Origin: Methylococcaceae bacterium
GTDB lineage: Bacteria; Pseudomonadota; Gammaproteobacteria; Methylococcales; Methylomonadaceae
Assembly: GCA_021647585.1 (NCBI GenBank)
Contig: JAKIUK010000017.1
Location: forward strand, 1 to 62,697
Length of the DNA stretch: 62,697 nt
Direction of reading: 5' to 3'
The notes below the pieces were generated by a model. The model was given only the letters and a program-made list of their open reading frames with translations, did no database searches and was not told the origin of the DNA. Both the position numbers and the translations under genes were made by a program. Below are positions 1-8,514 of this stretch, in pieces (the first letter of the stretch is position 1; the number at the start of each line of letters is the position of its first letter).

Positions 1-63
1 TCCAGTGAGAAACAAGCAAAAGAAATCATTGAAGCTTTGCAAGACTGGGTTGGTGAAGGTTAA
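1..63 (+). CDS. C-terminal end of an unidentified protein (partial)
   Basis: The window opens inside an open frame that encodes about 20 residues ending in DWVGEG before a TAA stop at 61-63. The residue composition is ordinary for a cytoplasmic protein end. The gene starts upstream of the window and too little remains to name it. Confidence 0.5.
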   Translation, partial: SSEKQAKEIIEALQDWVGEG

Positions 64-276
64 GTAATACAATTTAAGGATGTTTTTTGTCCATATGAAT
101 TTTGGCGAATAGTATATTTTCCGTTTTGATAATCAAGAGTTGAATGTTATTCAGATCTGTTTACCTTGTTTTTTTTACATGTTTTCTAGTTTAGTGATAT
201 TGGCTTTAAGTGACTTTTTTGGTATTGAATTGATACTAAAGTGTAAGGTAACTGGATCGAGATAATAACTTGTTAT

Positions 277-565
277 AGCCTTCTGCGAAGGTAAGAAGCG
301 GAAAATAAAATTGTTGCGAAAAGAGCGAAACCTGAGTGCAGTGAAGCTAGTTTCTGCTGAAGAAAATGAAGTTCGGACGCGGAGAACATATGCTTGTGAA
401 AAAGCAGAGTTTAAGGTGGAAAAATAGGATGCTACTTTTTCAAAGTCCATCGTGGAAATTGGAAAAGAACGAAAGAGCAAAAGCAAAATTCTGAGGTTTG
501 CAAAGTCGAGTGCCGAAAAAGGAAGCTTGGACGACTGCCACACGATTGAAAAAGCAAAGAGCAAA
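277..565 (+). repeat. Dispersed leader repeat, copy R1
   Basis: This noncoding-looking stretch aligns along nearly its whole length with 49683-49966 (R2), and its first ~70 bases align with 51246-51312 (R3). Shared blocks include GGTAAGAAGCGGAAAATAA near the start, CTTTTTCAAAG in the middle and TTTGCAAAGTCGAGTG near the end. All three copies lie directly after a GTTAT sequence; for R2 and R3 that GTTAT is the right end of an attC site. Here it is at 272-276, and I cannot see a matching left arm. No frame is convincingly conserved between copies. The rest of 64-761 shows no gene I can support. Confidence 0.7.
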
Positions 566-761
566 AAGAACAAGCAGAGCTTTGATGTTTGAAAAAAAGG
601 ATGATAAAAATGCTTTAAAAAAACTACTGGCTCTATATTAAGCTAAAATAAGCAAATTTACAAAAATTGTATATAGAGACTTTACCCACTAATCTAGAAA
701 ATATCATTAATATACCTTGAGGATCGAGACATGAAAAAAGGGACTTTAATATAACCAGCTT

Positions 762-1592
762 ATGACCAGACAGATCAAGGAAAAAGTAAAGCCTGTTCTA
801 AGGTGGGCTGGGGGGAAGAATTGGCTGGTGAAACACCTTGACAGTCTCATACCAAAAAATGGATTTAATAATTACCATGAACCTTTCATAGGTGGAGCTT
901 CAATATTTCTTGCTATTAAACCTGAAATGAAAGCCTACCTTTCAGACCTTAATAAAGAACTTATTGATACATATTCCACGTTACAGAAAGACCCAGAAGG
1001 AATTATTGAAATTCTTAATACTTATGTAAATACTAAGGATTTTTACTATGAGCTTCGAGATAAAAATTATACAAGACCTACAAAAAAAGCAGCCCGTTTT
1101 ATTTATTTAAATCAGACTTCATTTAATGGCATTTACAGAGTAAATTTAAAAGGGAAATACAATGTACCTTATGGGTACAGGACAAAAGATTTTTTGGAAG
1201 CAGATAAACTTCGTACGATGAGTCACAGATTAAGAGAAGTAACATTTTTCTATGGTGACTTCGACCTTTCACGAGAAAATATCAGGAAAGGGGATTTAAT
1301 TTTTTTAGATCCTCCTTATACAGTGTCACATAACAATAATGGTTTCATAAAATATAATCAAAAGTTGTTTTCACTTGACGATCAGCTAAGACTTAGCGAA
1401 CTAATTGATTATATTAAAACTAAAGGTGCCTACTATATAATCACCAATGCAGCCCATAATACTATTGAAGAAATATTTGAAAAAGGAGATCAAATGTTAA
1501 AGATGAACCGAGCAAACCTTATTGGTGGTTTAAATGCAGAAAGAGGTAAAACCTCAGAATATATATTCACTAATTGTAATTTAAAATCATGA
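762..1592 (+). CDS. Dam-type (D12 class) DNA adenine N6-methyltransferase
   Basis: Predicted to transfer a methyl group from SAM to adenine in a short DNA target. The N-terminal SAM-binding motif WAGGK is near residue 15, a FIGGAS segment follows near residue 43, and the catalytic DPPY motif is at about 183-186. The length of 276 residues is normal for a stand-alone Dam/D12 enzyme. The gene overlaps the following nuclease/DGQHR gene by four bases (ATGA), so the two are probably translationally coupled. That pairing argues for a modification role in a restriction-like or defence module rather than a housekeeping Dam. The DNA is AT-rich and the gene lies in an integron-like accessory region. 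The start ATG has only a weak ribosome-binding site. Confidence 0.9.
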   Translation: MTRQIKEKVKPVLRWAGGKNWLVKHLDSLIPKNGFNNYHEPFIGGASIFLAIKPEMKAYLSDLNKELIDTYSTLQKDPEGIIEILNTYVNTKDFYYELRDKNYTRPTKKAARFIYLNQTSFNGIYRVNLKGKYNVPYGYRTKDFLEADKLRTMSHRLREVTFFYGDFDLSRENIRKGDLIFLDPPYTVSHNNNGFIKYNQKLFSLDDQLRLSELIDYIKTKGAYYIITNAAHNTIEEIFEKGDQMLKMNRANLIGGLNAERGKTSEYIFTNCNLKS

Positions 1593-3886
1593 CAAAAGAA
1601 CAAATAGATAAGTTTATGGAAAGTTTGGTACCTGAAAATAGTATAAGGAGCGCAATTACTAAACGTAATAAATTACATATTTACCAAAGCATTCAACCTG
1701 AACTCCTCAATAAATATGAATCAGATGGATGGGAAATTGATCGAGAATTTAAAACTAAAATTAGGATAAAAAAACTGAAATCAGTTGATTTGGCATTTGA
1801 AGACGAAGTTTGGAACACATTTGCAAAACTTGGTTTTATGTATTTGAATAAGGATAGAAATTTTAAGATGCCTTACTCAGACGATTTAAGTTTGACACAA
1901 CAAATAGATGTTTTTGCTGCTGATAAAGAAACAATCTTGTTTGTAGAATGCAAAACGACAAGTGGAGAGCCTAAAAAAGGAAATTTTAAAGAAGCTATTG
2001 AAGCAATCGGAGGAAAAAAGGGCGGGATATTAAAAAAAATCCAAAAAATATTCCCACAGTCAAAACATAAAGTTAAATTCATTTTTGCAACAAAAAATTA
2101 TTTTCTTTCTGATGCTGATAAAGGACGTCTTGAGAATTTTGGTATATTACACTTTGATGAAGAAACAATTCAGTATTACGAAGAATTGACAAAACACTTA
2201 GGTTTATCGGCACGCTTCCAGCTACTTGGAAATCTCTTTGAAGGAGAAGACATTCCTGAATTACAAAATAAAATTCCTGCTATTGAAGGTAAAATGGGTG
2301 GGCATACTTATTATTCTTTTTCTATAGAACCCGAAAAGCTACTTAAAATTGGTTATGTGTTACATCGTAACAAAGCTAATAAAAAGTTTATGCCAACTTA
2401 TCAACGGTTGATAAAAAAAACGAGGCTAAAATCAGTTAAGGAATTTATTGAAAATGGAGGTTTCTTCCCAAACTCTATTGTTATTAATGTCAGTACGAAC
2501 AAAAATAAATTAAGGTTTGATATATCAGGTTCACAGATAGAAAATGCACTTTCCAAAATTGGCATATTATATTTACCGAAAAAATATCGTTCAGCCTTTA
2601 TTATTGATGGTCAGCATAGGCTGTATGGATATGCCAATTCAAAATATAAAGAGAATAATTCTATTCCAGTTGTAGCTTTTGTTAATCTTGCAAGAAAAGA
2701 TCAAGTTCAGTTATTCATGCAAATTAATGAAAACCAAAAAGCTGTACCCAAAAACCTAAGAAATACATTAAATTCTGATTTACTATGGAATTCAGATAAC
2801 CTGAATGATCAAATCAAAGCACTGAAACTGCAGATAGCACAGGATCTTGGCGAAGAAAAATCATCGCCTCTATTTGATTGTGTCATTGTTGGTGAAAATG
2901 CCAAAACCTCAATATGTTGTATTACTATTGACACAATTAAGATTGGTCTTGATCGTAGCAATTTTTTTGGACAGTTTACCAAGAATGCAATTAAAGAAGA
3001 CGGAACTTTTTACAAAGGAAATAATGAAGAAACGTATAATATTTTATTTCCATTTCTCCAAGGTTGTTTTCGTTATATTAAAGAAAGTCTTTCCGAAGAA
3101 TGGAATAAAGGCGATGCAAATAATGGTTGTTTGACCATTAACGCAGGAATTGAAAGTCTTATTCGAATATTCAGTGATATTGTGGATCATTTGGTAGAAA
3201 CTAATATGATTAAAACAAAATCTGGAAATATTGATGATATGGTTAGGGAGGTTGGATATTATTTAGACCCACTGATAACTTATTTTGAAGAGTTATCTTA
3301 TGAAGAAAAACTTGATTTGAAAAAAAGTTATGGCACTGGTGGTCGTGCGAGGTACTGGCGAACACTTCAAAAAAATATAAATAAATCAAGACCTGAGTTT
3401 AATCCAAGTGGGATGGAAAAATATTGGGATGATGAGGCTCAAGCTTACAATGAAGAGTCTTTCAAAATGATTAGAGGGCTAGAGAAACTTCTAAAAAAAG
3501 ACTTTAGGTCTAAATTGATTGCTTGTTATGGAGATAACTGGTTTAAAGAAGGTATCCCTAAAGCAGTTTATGATTCAGTAAATCAGAGAGCCTCAGATAA
3601 AAACTATGAAGCCAAAACAAAAACAGATGAAGTGGAGCCTTGGGATTGTCTAAATATAATTGATTATAGGAAAATTGCTGTTTATGGTAGTAATTGGAGT
3701 AAAGTCTTTGAAAATAATTACACAAAACCGGGGGAAGAAAAACTAAGCGGAGGTAAGGATAAAAAAACTGCTTGGATGCAAAAATTAGAAAGAATTCGCA
3801 ATGAAAACTTCCATTCATATAGTGTTAAAGAAGATGAATATGAATTTCTTTCTGAGTTAAACAAATGGTTACTAGAGAAGAGTTAA
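1589..3886 (+). CDS. PD-(D/E)XK-like nuclease domain fused to a DGQHR (DndB-like) domain
   Basis: This 765-residue protein has two recognisable parts. Around residues 105-121, an Asp in QIDVF followed by VECK fits the D...ExK core of a PD-(D/E)XK nuclease. At about 340-344 is the literal DGQHR motif, preceded by GGFFPNSIVI, as in DndB and related DGQHR-domain proteins of DNA phosphorothioation systems. The C-terminal ~350 residues are unassigned. It overlaps the upstream adenine methyltransferase by 4 bp. No dndA/C/D/E genes are near, so a phosphorothioate role is not supported. A modification-linked restriction or defence function is the likeliest inference. The domain assignments rest on short motifs only. 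Confidence 0.75.
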   Translation: MTKEQIDKFMESLVPENSIRSAITKRNKLHIYQSIQPELLNKYESDGWEIDREFKTKIRIKKLKSVDLAFEDEVWNTFAKLGFMYLNKDRNFKMPYSDDLSLTQQIDVFAADKETILFVECKTTSGEPKKGNFKEAIEAIGGKKGGILKKIQKIFPQSKHKVKFIFATKNYFLSDADKGRLENFGILHFDEETIQYYEELTKHLGLSARFQLLGNLFEGEDIPELQNKIPAIEGKMGGHTYYSFSIEPEKLLKIGYVLHRNKANKKFMPTYQRLIKKTRLKSVKEFIENGGFFPNSIVINVSTNKNKLRFDISGSQIENALSKIGILYLPKKYRSAFIIDGQHRLYGYANSKYKENNSIPVVAFVNLARKDQVQLFMQINENQKAVPKNLRNTLNSDLLWNSDNLNDQIKALKLQIAQDLGEEKSSPLFDCVIVGENAKTSICCITIDTIKIGLDRSNFFGQFTKNAIKEDGTFYKGNNEETYNILFPFLQGCFRYIKESLSEEWNKGDANNGCLTINAGIESLIRIFSDIVDHLVETNMIKTKSGNIDDMVREVGYYLDPLITYFEELSYEEKLDLKKSYGTGGRARYWRTLQKNINKSRPEFNPSGMEKYWDDEAQAYNEESFKMIRGLEKLLKKDFRSKLIACYGDNWFKEGIPKAVYDSVNQRASDKNYEAKTKTDEVEPWDCLNIIDYRKIAVYGSNWSKVFENNYTKPGEEKLSGGKDKKTAWMQKLERIRNENFHSYSVKEDEYEFLSELNKWLLEKS

Positions 3887-3949
3887 ACAAAGTGGTGATT
3901 ATGGTGTCTAGAGCTAAATTATTAAATAGTATTAGAGAGGAGGCTTATC

Positions 3950-4177
3950 ATGGCAGTAGTAGAATTAGATGATTTGTTAATTAATAAAGTCATCCAAATA
4001 GGTCATTATCAAAATGCGCAAAAAGCGATTGATACTATCCTATATGATTATATAGAAACACATCAGAAGAAAAACACTCCCTTTGACAAACTATGTTTTA
4101 AGCTTGATATGGCTGATGAAGAAATTGATAGTTTATTTAAACGAGACAAAGACACTGGCAGATCACTGGATTTATGA
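3950..4177 (+). CDS. VapB-like antitoxin of a type II toxin-antitoxin pair
   Basis: A 75-residue protein with a helical N-terminal half that could bind DNA and an acidic C-terminal tail, as expected for an antitoxin that wraps a PIN toxin. A good ribosome-binding site (GAGGAGG) lies upstream of the ATG. The stop overlaps the toxin start by 4 bp (ATGA), the classic order antitoxin then toxin. The partner VapC carries a nonsense codon, so this antitoxin may be an orphan. The assignment depends mainly on the PIN-domain neighbour. Confidence 0.75.
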   Translation: MAVVELDDLLINKVIQIGHYQNAQKAIDTILYDYIETHQKKNTPFDKLCFKLDMADEEIDSLFKRDKDTGRSLDL

Positions 4178-4605
4178 GCTATCTAATTGATACATGCATT
4201 ATTTCAGAATTTGTTAAAAGAAAGCCTAATGATCAAGTTAGAAATTGGTTTAACCAACAACAAGAAACACAATTACTTATAAGTGCTATTAGCATTGCTG
4301 AAATTAAAAAAGGTATTTACAAAATAAAACCTTCCCAGCCAGAAAGATCCTTGAAATTACAAAATTGGCTAGATACGCTCGAATTGAGTTTTTCACAGTG
4401 AATTTTACCGATTAATAATGATGTTTTAGAGGAATGGGCACAATTATCTGCATCAATGGAAAGACAGGGAAATACCTTGGCAGTAATGGATGGTTTAATT
4501 GCAGCGACCGCACATCATTATGATTTGACCATAGCAACGCGCAATGTCAATGATTTTAATTCTCTTTCGCTTAAAATAATTAATCCTTTTGAAATGACTT
4601 CTTAA
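4174..4605 (+). pseudogene. VapC/FitB-type PIN-domain toxin with an internal TGA
   Basis: The frame starts with SYLIDTCIISEF, the first acidic motif of PIN-domain ribonucleases, and stops at a TGA at 4399-4401 after 75 residues. Reading through in the same frame gives 67 more residues to a TAA at 4603-4605. These include MDGLIAATA and TIATRN, the canonical C-terminal PIN acidic motif and strand. One base change, for example CGA to TGA, would explain the break. The truncated product lacks part of the active site and should be inactive. The antitoxin upstream is intact. Confidence 0.85.
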
Positions 4606-4720
4606 TCAAGATAATTTAAATTTGAATGTGAAAGATAACCCTGATGTTTTACCTCACTTATTACTGTGAAATAGAAAAAAGCATTGTGGAAAATTCAATC
4701 AGTGACAACTTTACAGTTTT

Positions 4721-4767
4721 CATAACTTGCCGTTCAAGCGGTCGAGCCGCTTAACTCATGGTTAGGT
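4721..4767 (+). other. attC-like integron recombination site closing the vapBC cassette
   Basis: Short imperfect palindrome: CATAAC, spacer, TTCAAGCGG, a 5-base loop, CCGCTTAA, spacer CTCATG, then GTTAGGT. The right core fits the GTTRRRY consensus. The left arm has one extra base (the C in TTCAAGC against GCTTAA), the extrahelical base expected of attC sites. The TTCAAGC / GCTTAACTC arms resemble those of classical aadA-type attC sites. It lies ~115 bp past the toxin end in the orientation expected for a cassette. At 47 bp it is at the short end. The following DNA to 5030 shows no gene I can support. Confidence 0.75.
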
Positions 4768-5030
4768 CTATAAAGAATGAGCCATGGACTCCATGTGGAC
4801 AAAGCAGGGATTTCCTTCGGAACGTGTGGATAAGTTGATGGAAAACAATAAAGCCTGTTTACCACGAACTTACCCACACTAATCCACCCTTTGACCACAT
4901 TCCGCCGCAGTCTATAAAAGGGAATATCAAAACACCTGCGGCGCAAAAATAATAAATTTTTTAATAAGGGAAGAGACTCTATCTTAACTTTTTAATAAAT
5001 TGGTCTGGACAATGGGGAGTATCATATCCT

Positions 5031-5459
5031 TTATTCCAGCCACTCAATAATATGATCTTCCAGATCATCAATTTCAGATTCTTTCATTGCATAACTGCAT
5101 ATAGAAACGCCCGCTTCCTTAACCGTATCCTGGCTTCCAGAAACTAGAGGGTGCCATGAAGGCAGTTTTTCTCCATCAGCCAATAAGCGATAAGCGCAGG
5201 TTGAAGGTAGCCAGTTATATTCTGCAAAATCATGTTGTTTTAAATCCAGGCATTCGGGAACCAGTGTTGTTCTTTCTGAATAACGGGTACAACGACAGCT
5301 ATCCAAATCAATCAGATTACAAACGACACTGGTAAAAAAAAATTCACCATTATCTTCATCTTCCAGTTTGTTTAGGCAGCATTTTCCACAACCATCGCAG
5401 ATGGACTCCCATTCTTCTGTGGTCATTTCTGACAGTTTTTTTGTTTCCCAAAAATTCAT
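5031..5459 (-). CDS. ycgN: YcgN/UPF0260 family cysteine-cluster protein
   Basis: A small cytoplasmic protein of the YcgN/YkgJ zinc- or iron-binding cysteine cluster type. Near the N-terminus it has CDGCGKCC followed by further Cys residues (VVCNLI, CRCTRY, PECL, STCAY), matching the family pattern. The start chosen is the ATG at 5459, giving MNFWETKK and ~142 residues. It overlaps the stop of the upstream peptidase gene by ATGA. A longer frame runs to 5486 but would overlap more. The biochemical role is unknown in the family. Confidence 0.88.
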   Translation of the reverse strand: MNFWETKKLSEMTTEEWESICDGCGKCCLNKLEDEDNGEFFFTSVVCNLIDLDSCRCTRYSERTTLVPECLDLKQHDFAEYNWLPSTCAYRLLADGEKLPSWHPLVSGSQDTVKEAGVSICSYAMKESEIDDLEDHIIEWLE

Positions 5460-6466
5460 AATTTGATTTTTTCCATTAAGTAACACAGGCAGTCTTGTCT
5501 GATCACTCGTTCATCAAGAGTGAGCATGGAAAGCATAGTTTTTTTATTGAGTCGTAAACTGTTATCCACAATGGTGAAAAATTTTTCAGTGACTACTTTA
5601 CCTGTTTCATCTTTTGCAGTTATCGGAATCTCAGAGTTTTCAAGCACGGTTCCTAATTGCGTGCCTACAGAGGCTTCATTGAAATTCATACGTTCGAGTT
5701 CTTTATCCAGTAATAGCTCAGTTTTATCACTTTCGAAACTAAAATCTATACCTTCATTAACCTCAACTCGAGCAACCGTGTGATAAACATCAATATCCTG
5801 TAAAGCAACCGGTAAATCAGATAATTGGGAAAGATGCAGGCAACTATTTAAATATTCAAAAGCATGATCAACACCGTGTAGATGGCCTGGTTTGCCACAT
5901 TCCAGGGTAACAGCGGGACAGATTTCTGCAAAAGCTCCAGACTGAACACCCTTGGGTCGAATAAAGTAGACAACCAGGCGACCAAATAAATTGGCGAGTT
6001 GTAAAAATTGGTTGTCTAATTTGTTAATACAGGCGTAATGGGGGTTTAAGCCGGTATTATTATGAACATCAATACTAGCAAAGACCTTCTTCTGTTTCAT
6101 AATATCAACAATTTCCTGAGTAATCCTGGATTCTGTCGTTTCCGTTAATTCAGTACCCGGCCAGATGCGATTATAATCTGGTTGATCATCAAGACGCCTT
6201 AACCCCAGGCTAGCGGCTTTGGTATTACCTAAAAAAAATGACAAAGAACGGGGGAGCTCCTGTTCATGATATTTTAATAGCAATTTTTGCAGTGCGAGAA
6301 AACCGGTGGTTTCATTGCCATGCAATAATACAGAGATAAACAATGGTTCTTTGTGTTTGCCAGATAAATGGAAGAGTGTGGGTTCTGAAAACAGCGAATG
6401 TAATGATTCAGGGGGTGCTGTCAATAGCACTTCAGGTAAATAGTTTAGTTGTTTTACAACAGCCAT
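5456..6466 (-). CDS. M14-family metallopeptidase (succinylglutamate desuccinylase/aspartoacylase type)
   Basis: A 336-residue zinc hydrolase of the AstE/AspA family that cleaves acyl or peptide amide bonds. The zinc-binding HGNE motif is visible in the N-terminal third (LLHGNETTG), and a second zinc His lies in IDVHNNTG. The TLECGKPG segment is also typical. It starts immediately after the stop of the GCS2 ligase gene (stop and start codons abut) and overlaps ycgN, so the three form an operon on the minus strand. The actual substrate cannot be read from sequence. Confidence 0.85.
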   Translation of the reverse strand: MAVVKQLNYLPEVLLTAPPESLHSLFSEPTLFHLSGKHKEPLFISVLLHGNETTGFLALQKLLLKYHEQELPRSLSFFLGNTKAASLGLRRLDDQPDYNRIWPGTELTETTESRITQEIVDIMKQKKVFASIDVHNNTGLNPHYACINKLDNQFLQLANLFGRLVVYFIRPKGVQSGAFAEICPAVTLECGKPGHLHGVDHAFEYLNSCLHLSQLSDLPVALQDIDVYHTVARVEVNEGIDFSFESDKTELLLDKELERMNFNEASVGTQLGTVLENSEIPITAKDETGKVVTEKFFTIVDNSLRLNKKTMLSMLTLDERVIRQDCLCYLMEKIKL

Positions 6467-7939
6467 CTAATCTTTGCTCCATTCACTTACAGGTTTTCCT
6501 GATTGCTGATATTTTAAATAGGTTTGGGTCATTAGTTTAAAGTTTTGTTGTGACTTAATATCTTCATCTTGCCCACTATTAAATGGACGCTGCCTCATAA
6601 TAAACTGGCGCTGCCACTGACAGCCATTCTGTTTATTATTCAGGCGCTGTAAAATAATATCCAGAAAATCTTCTGTATCGCAGCGCGTGACACCAAGTGA
6701 TTGTAAACCAAGAATGGCGCGAGGAACCAGTTCAGTTCTCATTAAAGAATGTAGGCGGTGTTTATTTCCATCTAGCCAAATGACATGGCTATCAAGGCCG
6801 TAACGCGCAGCCTGGTAAAAATTGTCTTTAGCCTGGGAGAAGGTTATGGCTAAGCCTTTTTCCATTATTTCATCACAAAGGTTTTTCGCTAAACCGTAAT
6901 AAAAAGCCGCATTGGCCATGGAATCAATGGTTGTAGGGCCAGCGGAGGGTACCCGGTGTTCAATTCTGATATGGGGAGTACCATCATCATCAAAACCCAC
7001 TAAGGGTCTGTTCCATCGCCATATAGTGCCATTATGCAGTTTTAGGTGTTCAAAAGCATCTGTTACCTGGCCTAGGTTAGCAGGCAATAGGACAGGGAAA
7101 TGATCCAGGTTTTCAATAAAACATTCAAATATGGATTGGCGGGCAAAATCAGTCCCGAAGCTAACCCTTTTAATAGGGCCGTGGGCAGCACCATCGTAAC
7201 CACCGGTTTCAATGGCTTGTTCAAATAATGGAATGCGTGATTCATGCCATAAATCTTTACCAAACAAAAAGGGTGCATTGGCACACAGAGCAACCATGGG
7301 CGCTGATGCAATAATGGATGCATTATAAAAATGATGGGCGATGTCTAAGGGCGTCTGGATATGAATTTGAAGCGAGGTCGTGGCAGATTCCAGCATTACA
7401 TCATGATGATCCAGTTTAAGGTGCTCAGTACCTATAATGTCCAGTTTGATTGGTTTGCCACGGGATTGCAATATCTGCTCATTTAATGCTCGATAGCGAT
7501 TCAAATCAGACATGTTGGCTAAAGTTAAGTCGCTTTGTTTAAGTGTTGGCAGCGTGCCAATCATTAGCAATTGATTTTGTGATGTTTCGGCATGTCGAAA
7601 TGCACTGTCCCAGGTTGACTGTAACTGCTTATGCATACGGCTAAAAACATTACCAGCTAAGGGCGTGGGAGTGCTGTTCAATTCAATATTAAATTTTGCC
7701 AGTTCAGCAAATGCCAATGGGTTTTGTAAGGTGCTTAGAAAAGAATCGTTGATAGGAGCAGGTTGCATGTTACGGTCTAAAATCCAAGCTTCAATTTCAA
7801 AACCTGCAACAGGACTGCGATTAGAGCATGCTTTCTGCTCAATCATCTTTTTAAGGAGCTGAGTTTCCCGTTTAAGCTTTTGATAAAAATGATCAAAGTC
7901 ACCTTTATCAAATTGTGAAAAAGAAATTTCTTGTCCCAT
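6467..7939 (-). CDS. Glutamate-cysteine ligase family (GCS2) protein
   Basis: The protein belongs to the GCS2/YbdK-like carboxylate-amine ligase group, which joins an amino acid to glutamate in an ATP-dependent way. Visible features are GFEIEAWIL near the N-terminus (metal/ATP-binding Glu residues), a SLQIHIQT segment and RIEHRVPSAGPT. The frame extends to 8035. The ATG at 7939 (MGQEISF) is preferred because an AAGG-like ribosome-binding site lies upstream and the longer start has none. This gives ~490 residues. It abuts the M14 peptidase gene, suggesting a linked peptide or glutamyl-conjugate function. Confidence 0.82.
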   Translation of the reverse strand: MGQEISFSQFDKGDFDHFYQKLKRETQLLKKMIEQKACSNRSPVAGFEIEAWILDRNMQPAPINDSFLSTLQNPLAFAELAKFNIELNSTPTPLAGNVFSRMHKQLQSTWDSAFRHAETSQNQLLMIGTLPTLKQSDLTLANMSDLNRYRALNEQILQSRGKPIKLDIIGTEHLKLDHHDVMLESATTSLQIHIQTPLDIAHHFYNASIIASAPMVALCANAPFLFGKDLWHESRIPLFEQAIETGGYDGAAHGPIKRVSFGTDFARQSIFECFIENLDHFPVLLPANLGQVTDAFEHLKLHNGTIWRWNRPLVGFDDDGTPHIRIEHRVPSAGPTTIDSMANAAFYYGLAKNLCDEIMEKGLAITFSQAKDNFYQAARYGLDSHVIWLDGNKHRLHSLMRTELVPRAILGLQSLGVTRCDTEDFLDIILQRLNNKQNGCQWQRQFIMRQRPFNSGQDEDIKSQQNFKLMTQTYLKYQQSGKPVSEWSKD

Positions 7940-8075
7940 GATGAGCCTTATCAATCCACTATAGGCAAAGTGGTTCATTAGTCCCACTCTATACTTATAG
8001 CGTAGTATAAAACACTTATTCAGGAGATGAGCCATTTAAAATATAATATGCTAATCACTACAATTCAGGAAAACC

Positions 8076-8399
8076 ATGTATAAATTATGTTTTTTTATTC
8101 CAGAAACCCATGTTGAGCAAGTCAAGCAAGCTTTGTTTATTAAAGGCGCTGGGCGTATAGGGTTATACGATCATTGCTCCTGGCAGGTTATGGGGGAAGG
8201 GCAATTCAGGCCGTTGGACGGTAGTGAGCCTTTTCTGGGGGTAACGAACAAAATTGAAACCGTGGCCGAGTACAAAGTCGAAATGGTCTGTGAAGAGAAT
8301 CTAATAAAAGATGTGGTAAAAGAATTAATAAAAACCCATCCCTACCAGGAACCAGCTTATGAAATTTATCAAATTATATCGGCTGAGAGTTTATTTTGA
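8076..8399 (+). CDS. Stand-alone NIF3/YqfO-type domain protein
   Basis: This 107-residue protein matches the PII-like insert domain of NIF3/YqfO proteins, seen alone in many Gammaproteobacteria. It has the opening YKLCFFIPETH, the GAGRIGLYDHCSW segment and the ending HPYQEPAYEIY. The family folds as a small ferredoxin-like domain and may bind metal or regulatory ligands. The function is not established. It lies just upstream of rpiA on the same strand, ~115 bp apart. Confidence 0.88.
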   Translation: MYKLCFFIPETHVEQVKQALFIKGAGRIGLYDHCSWQVMGEGQFRPLDGSEPFLGVTNKIETVAEYKVEMVCEENLIKDVVKELIKTHPYQEPAYEIYQIISAESLF

Positions 8400-8514
8400 G
8401 TAAGCTTTATGATGGGGATAGGGGCAAGCATGTGAAAGAATTAAGTATAAATTAACGGTATGATATAGCCAGTTGCCTTTTTAGCCATCAATCAATTGTA
8501 TTCTGGAGATCAAA

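Noticed and set aside
175..573. 132-residue minus-strand frame over the R1 repeat
   Set aside because: The reading frame is not conserved in the related R2 copy, and the residue composition is that of a chance frame in AT-rich DNA.
1589..3886. Complete phosphorothioation (Dnd) system
   Set aside because: Only a DGQHR-domain protein is present; no cysteine desulfurase, DndC, DndD or DndE gene is near.
4734..4946. 70-residue minus-strand frame after the attC site
   Set aside because: It overlaps the attC palindrome and has no ribosome-binding site or known motif.
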